Source: Leishmania mexicana MHOM/GT/2001/U1103
Taxonomy: Eukaryota; Euglenozoa; Kinetoplastea; Trypanosomatida; Trypanosomatidae
Length of the DNA: 64,000 nucleotides
Assembly (NCBI RefSeq): GCF_000234665.1
Contig: NC_018318.1
Span: 248,001-312,000, forward strand
Direction: 5' to 3'
The notes under the pieces were generated by a model. It was given only the letters and a program-made list of their open reading frames with translations. It was not told where the DNA came from and did not search any database. Position 1 is the stretch's first letter; each line of letters opens with the position of its first letter. This document shows positions 1 through 8,772 of the stretch, piece after piece. The position numbers and the translations under genes are program-made.

Positions 1-315
1 CGCACCGCTCGTAACAAAAAAGTGCTCATGCGCCTCAGCTCTGGTATCGGAGGTGAAGGGAGGAGGCCACATAGCCACGGCTACCTCAGCGACAAGAGCC
101 ACGCCGCCCGGCCAACGGTGTCCTGCCGCCACTGCTCCGGCAGACGCGGCAGACACGCTTTTCCACAGAGAGAAGACTCGACCGGCAACGCAGCTCTCCA
201 CGAGGGCGCCGTCTCTTCGTCACCCGTTCCGATCGCCCCGCCCCCCCTCGCGCTTCGTTCTTATCTTCTTTAGTGCGCATCATACCGATCAAAGAGAAAC
301 GACCCCCTCCCGCTT

Positions 316-373
<58 letters not shown>

Positions 374-375
374 CA

Positions 376-406
<31 letters not shown>

Positions 407-519
407 CCACACATGCACACACACAAAGTGAGACAGAGCACAGCTGGGCCAGAGATGGCGGGGTCTGCAGCGAGCACGCATAAAAAAAAAACAACGAAAT
501 GAGGCATGACGCTAAAGCA
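1..519. other. spacer at left edge
   Basis: Probable 3'UTR or intergenic DNA downstream of elongase paralogue 1, dominated by a CA array. The frames here are by-products of that array. No gene seen. Confidence 0.7.
316..426. repeat. imperfect (CA)n microsatellite
   Basis: About 110 bases of CA dinucleotides with scattered CCC and CGC interruptions, in the likely 3'UTR of elongase paralogue 1. Confidence 0.95.
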
Positions 520-853
520 ATGCGCACCACGACACACCGACAGGAGAACGGCTTTTTTCAACGTGTCCATTCTCCACCGTGCAGCCGCGCCAACGCTCCA
601 CTCCACCCTCTCCCCCGCCCCGGCCCGCCACAGGCTCCCGGCACCGGCAGGCAGCGATGGCCGCGTGGCGTACGCTGGGGTCGCGCTGACGCTGTGCCCA
701 TCATACGAACCGTGCACACGTGTGCACGCTCGCATGCTGCTCCAACGCATGCGCCATCCCACGGCCTGCCCGCCGGCCTCAGTGGCGGTAGATCGCACTG
801 AGCCCCCCACCCTTGCGTCGTAGGTGCTCGACACTGTCGCCACCAGAGGTGGC
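520..853 (-). mobile_element. SIDER-like retroposon fragment, inverted copy A
   Basis: The 334-bp segment is the reverse complement of 8439-8772; six-frame translations agree over the whole length and the base stretches compared match. Its sequence resembles the SIDER family of short degenerate retroposons of Leishmania, as I remember it. It lies 3' of elongase paralogue 1, in the likely 3'UTR and in the transcript sense. It contains an 18-bp perfect palindrome at 711-728. Near-identity stops at about 853, where homology decays; this copy lacks the conserved 5' block that copy B retains. Confidence 0.7.
711..728. other. 18-bp perfect palindrome inside SIDER-like copy A
   Basis: CGTGCACACGTGTGCACG reads the same on both strands. 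The same palindrome is present in copy B at about 8564-8581. Confidence 0.8.
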
Positions 854-1151
854 ACGGCGAAGGGGCTCCCGCACGGGAAAGAAGACAAGAGGAGAAGATC
901 GTGAAACGTACATTTTCCTTTTTTAAGTGGTGTGTGTGTGTGTGTGTGCTGGGCATGCGTGCAGATGAGGAAAAGTTCCGCTAACGGGTGCTGGCGAGGT
1001 AGCGGACAGAGTCGCGTGTCTGCAACTCGCCTCTCCGTTTGGACGGATCCGCACAGACGTTGTGCGGAAGGGCACTTACTGGAGTTCACGGCCCGGAGAG
1101 CCTGTGGCGACTTTACAGTGTCTGTTATCGTTCTTTCCGAACCTCTGTGTA
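854..1151. other. proximal 3'UTR of ELO paralogue 1
   Basis: Contains a short (TG)n tract near 930-948 and non-repetitive sequence up to the stop codon. No gene seen. Confidence 0.7.
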
Positions 1152-2159
1152 TTAGTGACGCCTCTTCACCTGGTATACATTCGGCACTTGCTTGGCCAGC
1201 ATTATGGGCGCGGCATCAGAGGTCAAGGTGTCGTCAGAGGCCCCCTCGACGGTGGCCACAGCTTGCCCAATACACAAGAGGCGCTTGCGCTTGTGGCCAG
1301 TACGCGCCGAGGCCTCCGTGTTGCCATTTTTCTTGCCACTGCTTAGGTAGCTGTCGTAGAAGAGCTTGCTGAAGAGGATGAAGTAGGACGTGTACATCAT
1401 CAGCCCGACGCGTGCGTTCGTCGCGTTCGACTGACATCCCTTTCCAGATACATACATGTGGTACAATGTGTAGGCCTCGATGAACATCCCCACCACCATC
1501 TGCGCAATCTGGAGGAAGGTGATCAAGGATGCGAAGGGGCGCACGTACTTGCGGTACCCGCAGGAGCAGATGAAAAAGTAGAAGTACATGATGGAGTGCA
1601 CGCCGTAGTTCATCCCAGCGAACACGAGCCCACCGGAGATCTTCATGGCATACGAGTGCCAGCAGTACAGCATTGTGGTGACGTGGTGATACCAGTGAAG
1701 GAAGATGACGGGCTTCTTCTGAAAGACAAGGAAGGCGGTGTCGAGCATCTCCGGGATCTTGCTGAGGATGAAGAGGCATACAAAGGCGCCGACGGGGCCA
1801 TCGCAGAAGATGTCCGCGTTCCGCCCGCACACGCCCTCGTAGAAGTTGCCGTGCAGGATGGTCATTCCACCGTTTGAGAAGTTTCTCACTGTGAACTCCA
1901 AGACGAACAGCGACTTGAAGACCTCTGGAAGGCAGTAATAGGCGCCGGAGCAGGAGAAGAGCGACAGACCCAAATTCCAAATGAGGTTCAGAGCGCGAAG
2001 GTTGTACGCGGGGCGATTCTTCATGAAGGTGCGCGGCACGTACAGCACCATCACAATGTAGAGCACCGTGACGACGGAGGGAATCTCCAGGTTCGCGCGC
2101 ATCCACGCACACACGGCATCGCCACGGAAGTCGTCAAGGTAATGGAATGAATCGAGCAT
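1152..2159 (-). CDS. ELO-family fatty acid elongase, paralogue 1
   Basis: Predicted ER membrane 3-ketoacyl-CoA synthase, which condenses malonyl-CoA with an acyl-CoA primer in fatty acid elongation. The protein has 335 residues when started at the ATG at 2159. The histidine box LHWYHH puts the HxxHH histidines at residues 155, 158 and 159, preceded by SKIPEMLDT and FQKKP and followed by MNYGVHSIMYFY, all hallmarks of ELO proteins. Several hydrophobic segments surround the box. It is closest within the window to the paralogue at 11.8-12.8 kb, sharing FMKNRPAYNLR and CGYRKYVR. The C-terminal tail of about 60 residues is longer than in the others and ends KRRH. The frame is open upstream to 2513, but the ATG at 2159 begins the normal ELO N-terminus and is the first ATG after the nearest upstream AG (2302-2303). 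The substrate chain length cannot be told from sequence. Confidence 0.95.
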   Translation of the reverse strand: MLDSFHYLDDFRGDAVCAWMRANLEIPSVVTVLYIVMVLYVPRTFMKNRPAYNLRALNLIWNLGLSLFSCSGAYYCLPEVFKSLFVLEFTVRNFSNGGMTILHGNFYEGVCGRNADIFCDGPVGAFVCLFILSKIPEMLDTAFLVFQKKPVIFLHWYHHVTTMLYCWHSYAMKISGGLVFAGMNYGVHSIMYFYFFICSCGYRKYVRPFASLITFLQIAQMVVGMFIEAYTLYHMYVSGKGCQSNATNARVGLMMYTSYFILFSKLFYDSYLSSGKKNGNTEASARTGHKRKRLLCIGQAVATVEGASDDTLTSDAAPIMLAKQVPNVYQVKRRH

Positions 2160-2303
2160 CCCGAACAGGAAGGGGCACGGAGGACGGCGGGTGAGGCAAG
2201 GGAGGAGGGGGGAGGGGCAGAAAAAGAAATAGCCACGAGCAATTCGCAAAGGAAAAACAGAGATAGAGAAACCACACAAGCACAGGCACGATCGGGGCAG
2301 CCT
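2087..2303 (-). promoter_or_regulatory. AG-free pyrimidine-rich region spanning the start of ELO paralogue 1
   Basis: On the minus strand no AG dinucleotide occurs between 2302-2303 and 2085-2086, a stretch of about 215 nt that includes dense C/T tracts at 2190-2245 and the start codon at 2159. The AG at 2302-2303 is the probable acceptor, giving a 5'UTR of about 140 nt without an upstream ATG. Confidence 0.5.
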
Positions 2304-3193
2304 TGTTTGTCGATGTAGCGTATCTTCTCGAAGCACAGCGCGACGGCTAAACTGAAGTGTGCGAGAAAACGCCACAGGGAGTAGAACGATAGCGGCAGAG
2401 AGACGGGAGGGATACTGTGAGGGGGAGGGGAGGAGGAAGGAGGGATGGATGGATGGATGGTGGATCGGTGGCACTGGCTGGAGTGCGTAGCCAACACAAA
2501 GGCGTGCACTCAATCAGAGAATGCGGACAGTGGAGTAGACACACGCTGACGAAGAAAACGGGGAGGAGGAGGAAAAAAAAACGCCCACGCCAACGGCACC
2601 CCGTGCAAGATGGGGAAGAATACCGAAGCAACAAAGGGAAAATAATAATAAACGAAATCTCGCAACGCGAGATAGACGGCGAAAAAGGCCCGTGAGTAAA
2701 GCAGGAGGGGAGAGAGGAAGGTGCGTGCGTGTGCGTGTGTGCGTGCGTGTGTACGAACGTGCGATACGACGACACTTTTATACCCCCCTCCAAAACAATA
2801 AAAAAAGCGGAGCTTACGAAAGAAGGCCAGGAGATCCCTGCTTGCCTTCCTTCTCCTCCAACAACAAAAATATATATATACACACACAGACACAGTAAAA
2901 CCAACACCCACCACCAACACCCACGAGGTGAAGAAGAGGCGGAGGGAGGCGGGTGGTTAGGGGTGTGTGTAGGGAGGAGGAGGGAGGAGGGAGGAGGGGG
3001 GGGGGGCGCTTCAGATTGCGGAGAGCGACCCCTTCCCAGCCGGGGTAAAGTGACCAACAACAAGAAGGTAGCGAAGGGACAGAAAAAAAATCAAAACAAA
3101 TCAAAAGTGCCGGAGGGAAGGGCGAGCGGTCTGTGTGGGTGGCTAAGCTATCACTGGACGGGGGAGGGGGAAAACGAAAAAAAGAAATAGGCA

Positions 3194-3214
3194 GATATAT
3201 ATATATATATATAT
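3194..3214. repeat. (TA)n microsatellite
   Basis: Uninterrupted AT alternation of about 20 bases, followed by GTATACATATG. Confidence 0.9.
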
Positions 3215-4485
3215 GTATACATATGTAGGCAACTAAGCGTACTTCCACGGGACACACAGGATTCCCTCCTCCCCCACCCCCAAAGAAAAAAGAAAACAAA
3301 AAACAAATGACAACCGACAGACAGAGCGTAAACACTACCGCCTGGATCAAGAAAGACCCACCGTATTAAAGTACACAAAAGCGAGAGGGGGGGGGGGGAG
3401 GGGGAAACAAAAGAAACGCGCTCAGTAATGGTCCAAGGGAGGCGGAGGGATGGAGAGAGGACACGAACAGAGCACAGAAAGCGCAGAGGAATGCGAAGAA
3501 GAATCTCTACGAATAAAAAAAATGTAACGAGAGAGGGAAGTCGGAAGACTCTTCCTCACACACACACACACAAACACAAGCACAGAGATGAGCTCACACG
3601 AACGTGAAGGAGAGAACAAGAGGAAGAATATAAAGATAACGACAGCGGAAAAATACACTACACACAAACACACAACGCAATGTCGAGGAATCAAAATGCG
3701 TCGAGACAGCTGAGGACAATGACAAACGTGTTCGGTCGAGGCTTCTGCCGCTTCCACTGGTTATATCCTTCTTTTTTTTTACTTGTTATTCGTGCGCCTT
3801 GCAGCCACAAATACGCACTGTTATGCGTTTAGTTGCCTTATGTGCCTTCGTGATAGAAGAGAAGGGGCGAGGGGAGTTGGATGAGGATACGGAGAGCAAC
3901 AGGAGCAAGCTCTAACGTACTTTGTGCCGAACTTCCGAGACGCAGATAGAGAGGGGTATGGATACGAGCACTGCTTTGATAAGGATAAACACCGCGAGCT
4001 GGTGGTGGTGCTGCCGCTGTGCTCGTGTCTGTACGTGTTGGTTGCGATTATCCGGTCTCAGTAAAGTGGTTTGGGAGATGGACAGAGAGAGCGAGAGAAA
4101 CCAAGAAAGTGATGATGTGTAAGGAGAAGGCGTCGAGGAAGACCAAAGTTGCCCTGCATCACCGTTGTCCCTGAGGAAACACACGCATACATATATATAT
4201 ATATATATACATGGAAAAAAGAATATTTTGTGCCCCTCCCACCCTGTGCATCTCATGCGCCTTTCCTCATATATATATATACAAATGCATTCTTTTTTTT
4301 AAGTTTGGATCGTCGATTTGTTGACGGGTGCTCATCTCGATTTGGAGTTCCCAACAAGAAAGGCGCGCGTTGCTTCCGGGCATGTCAGCAAACAGCAGCA
4401 AAAAAAAAGAAATAGAAGCTCACCAGCGGGCCTCTCACACCATCCGCTCATAGAAACGAAAAAAAAAAACGATACAAAAACCGAA

Positions 4486-4517
4486 TGCGTATCGCCCGTG
4501 CGTACAGGCGATACGCA
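4486..4517. other. perfect 11-bp inverted repeat (hairpin)
   Basis: The arm TGCGTATCGCC at 4486-4496 is complementary to GGCGATACGCA at 4507-4517 with a 10-nt loop. It lies in the spacer between elongase paralogues 2 and 1 and would form in RNA from the minus strand. Confidence 0.75.
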
Positions 4518-5027
4518 CCCATCTACGCAAGCGCGGATCTTGTGTCCCTCGTGAGTACGGGACGCGAGGCAGAGAGGGGAGAATGGGGAGAAGGAGGGGG
4601 GGGGCAAAAAAGCTAGGGATAAGGAGAGTGCAGAGAGGCTTGGGTGGAGGGAGGTCGTCATACCCACAAACGGCCTCACGCTGCACTCCATGCACTTCCT
4701 TCGTTCCACTTCAGCCCAATACCCCCCCCCCACACACACTCGCATGCGCGCGTGACTCCAAACACCAACACCCTTTTTTTCTTTTTTTTCACCGCCCTCA
4801 ATGGAAACGAAAAACAACAACAACAAAACATGTTGCACATGCCAGCGTGGGTTAAGTTGCTGGCGCGTGACGGAGGGCGGTGGCGCGTGCGTGGGCTTCA
4901 AGCCTTGCTCGCCCCGGAACTGGTGCTCCTATTTTCACTTCTTATGCATGTCTAGAAACGCGTGTCTCGAACAGAGGAAGAGCGCCGCCTGTTGCCTGCT
5001 TCTACGTGCGAGAACTTGTGTACACAC

Positions 5028-5070
5028 ACATATGTATGTATATGTATATATATATATATATGTGTGTGTC
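5028..5070. repeat. compound CA/TA/TG microsatellite
   Basis: CACA, then TATG units, then an uninterrupted TA tract, then TGTG. Confidence 0.9.
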
Positions 5071-5687
5071 TACACCCGCGCGGGAAAAACAAAACACAGA
5101 AAAGCAAAAAAAGCGGTGAGGAAGAGGAGCGTACAAGACTACATGGAGAGGTGGTGGTGAACGTGAGCAGCAGGACAGGAAGGACGGAGAGCAACGGGGG
5201 AATGCGTATGTATGTATCTCCATGTGAGTGTGTGGAGGAGGGGGGGTTGGGAGCAGAGATGTGGCGAGGATGAGATGAAGGAGAGAGCGTGGTGCCGGCA
5301 CACACGCATACACATGCACATACACATACCCGTTATAAGAGAGCCGCCTGCGTAGCAGCTGCACCATCCAACAAGCATAACAAAGACACCGACACGCGCA
5401 AGCGTGAGCGTTGGGCAAGGGCGCACATACACTCTCCCAAGGAAGCGGGAGGGGGAGGGGTGGGGTGGGGTGGGGAACAACACTGATAAAGGACAAGAGG
5501 ATCAAAAAAGGGGCTCGCGCTCAGGCACGATTCACACACCCACACACCACCACACGCCTCATGCGCAAAAGCCGCAGGAAAACAAACCCAAACGGGGAGG
5601 GAGGGGGAGGATGAGGAGGCGCGGAGAATAAAATGAAAGGAGGGGCAAGCTTCAAGCAGACACAAAACATACAAAAAAAAAGTACAC

Positions 5688-5752
5688 ACACGCACACATA
5701 CATATATATACATACACATATACAGATATATATATATATATACACACACATA
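5688..5752. repeat. compound CA/TA microsatellite
   Basis: Alternating CA and TA blocks with a central run of TATATA; in the spacer 3' of elongase paralogue 2. Confidence 0.9.
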
Positions 5753-6073
5753 GAGGCGTAAACCAAAAAAAAAAATCACAGCCTGTGCACATACGCTCGA
5801 AAGCAAGACAGAAGAAGCCAAACAATAACAATATGATGTGGGAGGGACATAAGACACGACACAAGAGGAGAAAACGTTCGAAACACCGCAGGAGACACGC
5901 ACCGTTGCGTTTCCGTGTGCTTTTTTTTTCGTTGCCATATATGCACACTACACACGCACACAAGCACGCTTGCGAGCTGCCGTCGCTTCGGCTGCCTCCG
6001 TGAGTCGCCCGCTGGCGGGTGCGCTGCTGTGCCGACTCTCTCTTCGGCTTCAGCTTGTTGCTCCCACCCCTTG

Positions 6074-7051
6074 TTAGCTCACCTTCGTATCGCGCCGCCT
6101 TTCGCGACCATCGCGTTTCTTCAGTACGTAGTTGTCTCGGAAAAGCTTCACGAAGAGGATAATGTAAGAGAGGTACATGACCGTGCCAAAAGCCAGCGAC
6201 GCCGCGCTCGTGTCGCAGCCTCCGGGGTGCGTCACGTACAGCCGCGTCGTGTACAGGATGAGCGCCATGCCAGCGAACATCTGCGCAATCTGGAGGAGGG
6301 TCACCATCGACGCGAAGGGGCGCACCAGCTTACGCTGCCCGCACGCGCACATGAAGTAGTAGAAGTACATGATGGAGTGCACCAACATGTTCATCACCGC
6401 GAAGCCCAGTCCGTTGCTGATGCCGGAGACATGCGCGTGCCAGCAGAAGAGCATGACGGAGGCGTGGTGGTACCAGTGAATGAAGGGGATCGGCTTGTGC
6501 TTGAGCAGCAGGAATACTGTGTCCATCAGTTCAAAGATCTTGCTCAGGTTGAAGGTGAGGACCCAGAAGGCGGTGGCGCCGTCCTCGAAGATGTTGCGGT
6601 TCCAGTAACACAGGGAGGTGAACAGACCCCCACGCACGTGGGGGTGCTGGTCCCACTCGCCCGTTGTGCGGTCCTTCTTCGGTGCGAGTCCCGGCAGTTC
6701 GCGGTCCGTCATGGTCACGACACGAAACAGGAACGGCGCACAGTAGCAGAAACCGATCGTGGAGGCGATGCTGAAGAACAAATTCCAAATTGCAACGACA
6801 GGGACCAGCCCCGGCATCGGCTTGTCCCCGAGCAGGCGTGGGAACACGTGCGGCCCGGCATGCACAAGCAACAAATAGCCGGCAACAATCAGGAGCGGAG
6901 TGTGGGGTGATGCGCACATCCACTGGTGTGCCTTGCCGCCCTTGAAGTTCGTGATGTAGTGGTGGGCCCACATGAAAGGATTTGAGAGGGAGGGTGACCA
7001 GGCCGTCAGCGACGCCGCAGTCACCGTAATGCTCGACGTAGCTGACTCCAT
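6074..7051 (-). CDS. ELO-family fatty acid elongase, paralogue 2
   Basis: Predicted ER elongase condensing enzyme of 325 residues. The histidine box reads IHWYHH (H192, H195, H196), inside LSKIFELMDTVF...LLKHKP and followed by VMNMLVHSIMYFYYFM. It is the most divergent member here: Leu before the box is Ile, and a hydrophilic loop at about residues 115-150 is rich in charged residues (GLAPKKDR, GEWDQHPHVRG). The C-terminus is strongly basic (KKRDGRERRRDTKVS) with Lys at position -3. The start at 7051 is the first ATG after a strong candidate splice acceptor at 7122-7123, giving a leader of about 70 nt. It lies between the two inverted SIDER-like copies, together with paralogue 1. Chain-length specificity is unknown. 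Confidence 0.94.
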   Translation of the reverse strand: MESATSSITVTAASLTAWSPSLSNPFMWAHHYITNFKGGKAHQWMCASPHTPLLIVAGYLLLVHAGPHVFPRLLGDKPMPGLVPVVAIWNLFFSIASTIGFCYCAPFLFRVVTMTDRELPGLAPKKDRTTGEWDQHPHVRGGLFTSLCYWNRNIFEDGATAFWVLTFNLSKIFELMDTVFLLLKHKPIPFIHWYHHASVMLFCWHAHVSGISNGLGFAVMNMLVHSIMYFYYFMCACGQRKLVRPFASMVTLLQIAQMFAGMALILYTTRLYVTHPGGCDTSAASLAFGTVMYLSYIILFVKLFRDNYVLKKRDGRERRRDTKVS

Positions 7052-7121
7052 TGCTTTCTTAGGTTTGTTTTTTCGAATGTTATTTGCTCGCCTGCGTGCG
7101 ACTGTGCGTGACCACGGCGAG

Positions 7122-7211
7122 CTGAAGAGAAATGGGTCGCGTGAGCACAGGTAAAGGGACGCCAGAGTGGACAAGGGAGAAAGTCCACAACAACAGAAAG
7201 CAAGAGAGTGG
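7122..7211 (-). promoter_or_regulatory. trans-splice acceptor region of ELO paralogue 2
   Basis: An AG-free, pyrimidine-rich minus-strand stretch (7124-7211) ends in TTTCTCTTCAG at 7122-7123. The 70-nt leader after it has no ATG before the annotated start. Confidence 0.62.
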
Positions 7212-8387
7212 CTGAGGGGGAGGGGGGGGGGACACACGTCGTACGCGCAGAGTCTTCTGGGGTGACACGAATTTGACGTGGGTGTGTGGTGGTGGTGGCT
7301 GCTGGACTGCTGCGATCCTTATGACTTCTTTGATCCTTTTTTTCTTTGCTGCGTCTCCCCGTTGTGCTTCAGTTGTTCACCAAAGATATGGTGTGATGAG
7401 CGCTGCGCCCTTCGATTAAAAGTCAACCTCCCTCGTTGTCGTTTTCCTTGCGCGGTCGTTGTGAAGGGGGAGGAGGGGGAGGGGGGGGGGCGGCAGAGAG
7501 GTGAGTGACGGGGAGGCTCGCAGATGCAACGGCGGCTGAACAGACACATGCAGAGAGAAAAAAAGGCGAGGGCGACTCGGGAGTGGCGCTTGGCGCAGCT
7601 CGAACATTGTGCTCGCCTGCTCCACGCGCCACCACCATTCCGTCCCTCACGCACACGCCGCCAGGCTTCGGACACTCCGTGGCAAACTCGTGCGTCGTCG
7701 AAATCCGCCTTCCACACCAGCGCCACCCTAACCGAGGCTTATGAGGAGTAGGAATCAGAGTGGAAGGTGAGGGAAGGGAGGCTGCGTGAGCGAGTTGTCC
7801 CCCCCCCTCCCTCCCGAGACAAGCCTCCCTTCCTGTACGCCTTTGCGGCGCACTGTTGATGTGACGTTTTCCTTTGTAGCTGCGGTTTCCTTGTGGCGCT
7901 TCCGTGGTTGTTCGTCGTAACGACACACTTGGAGAGAACGCAGTGCGAAACGCGGCACCACCGCAGATGGTGAGCAGGCGATTCAAGGAGAACCGCGGAA
8001 GATGAGAGTGACCAACACACGCACGCGGTTTCGTGCCTTCTTCGGTTGGTATGCTTCGCTCACACCTCAGGGGGGAGGAGGATGCAGACCTACACGTCCC
8101 TGGAGGCACAAGGGAGAAAAAGACTACTCACACCACGGGGAGGGGGAGGGAGGGAGGGAGAGAGAGGTGCAGGGGCACACGAAAACACAACAACGAGAAA
8201 CATGCACTGCCACATCACCTGTATCATTCCCCATAACGGACACACTAACAACACGTATGTGACACCCGCCATCTACATCATGAGAGCGTGGGAGCAAAGG
8301 GAAGTGGGGAGGGGAGGCGGGAAGGAGGCGAGAGCGCCCACGCCTCGCTTTCAGTTGGTTTTCCGGTTTGTGTGTGCCCGCACGACC
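7212..8387. other. spacer upstream of ELO paralogue 2
   Basis: Purine-rich, with GGGA repeats near 8140-8160 and otherwise unremarkable. No gene seen. Confidence 0.65.
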
Positions 8388-8772
8388 TGGGGACACCCCA
8401 GCGTGGCATCGCAGGGTCCGGTGCCCCCATCCCGCCGCGCCACCTCTGGTGGCGACAGTGTCGAGCACCTACGACGCAAGGGTGGGGGGCTCAGTGCGAT
8501 CTACCGCCACTGAGGCCGGCGGGCAGGCCGTGGGATGGCGCATGCGTTGGAGCAGCATGCGAGCGTGCACACGTGTGCACGGTTCGTATGATGGGCACAG
8601 CGTCAGCGCGACCCCAGCGTACGCCACGCGGCCATCGCTGCCTGCCGGTGCCGGGAGCCTGTGGCGGGCCGGGGCGGGGGAGAGGGTGGAGTGGAGCGTT
8701 GGCGCGGCTGCACGGTGGAGAATGGACACGTTGAAAAAAGCCGTTCTCCTGTCGGTGTGTCGTGGTGCGCAT
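8388..8772 (+). mobile_element. SIDER-like retroposon, inverted copy B
   Basis: Bases 8439-8772 are the inverted partner of 520-853. The 50 bases before it (GGGGACACCCCAGCGTGGCA and following) look like the 5' signature block of trypanosomatid retroposons, including GCGTGGC, CAGGGTCC and GCCACC...GGTGGC. This orientation is antisense to the elongase transcripts. It sits in the spacer between paralogues 3 and 2. The family assignment is from memory of SIDER sequences and should be confirmed by alignment; the repeat relationship is read directly. Confidence 0.65.

Larger units (their letters stand above)
2160..6073. other. 3.9-kb spacer between ELO paralogues 2 and 1
   Basis: Purine-rich on the plus strand, with GGATG repeats near 2440-2460, several TA and CA tracts, poly-G near 3000 and 3385, and a perfect hairpin at 4486-4517. 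All frames are low complexity; no gene seen. Confidence 0.7.

Noticed and set aside
53..502. Open frames across the CA array
   Set aside because: They encode only THTH or VCVC runs created by the dinucleotide repeat; no coding signature.
499..823. Plus-strand frames shared by both SIDER-like copies (for example 506-823 and the mirror 8469-8729)
   Set aside because: Identity comes from the repeat itself; several frames are equally open on both strands and none resembles a protein family.
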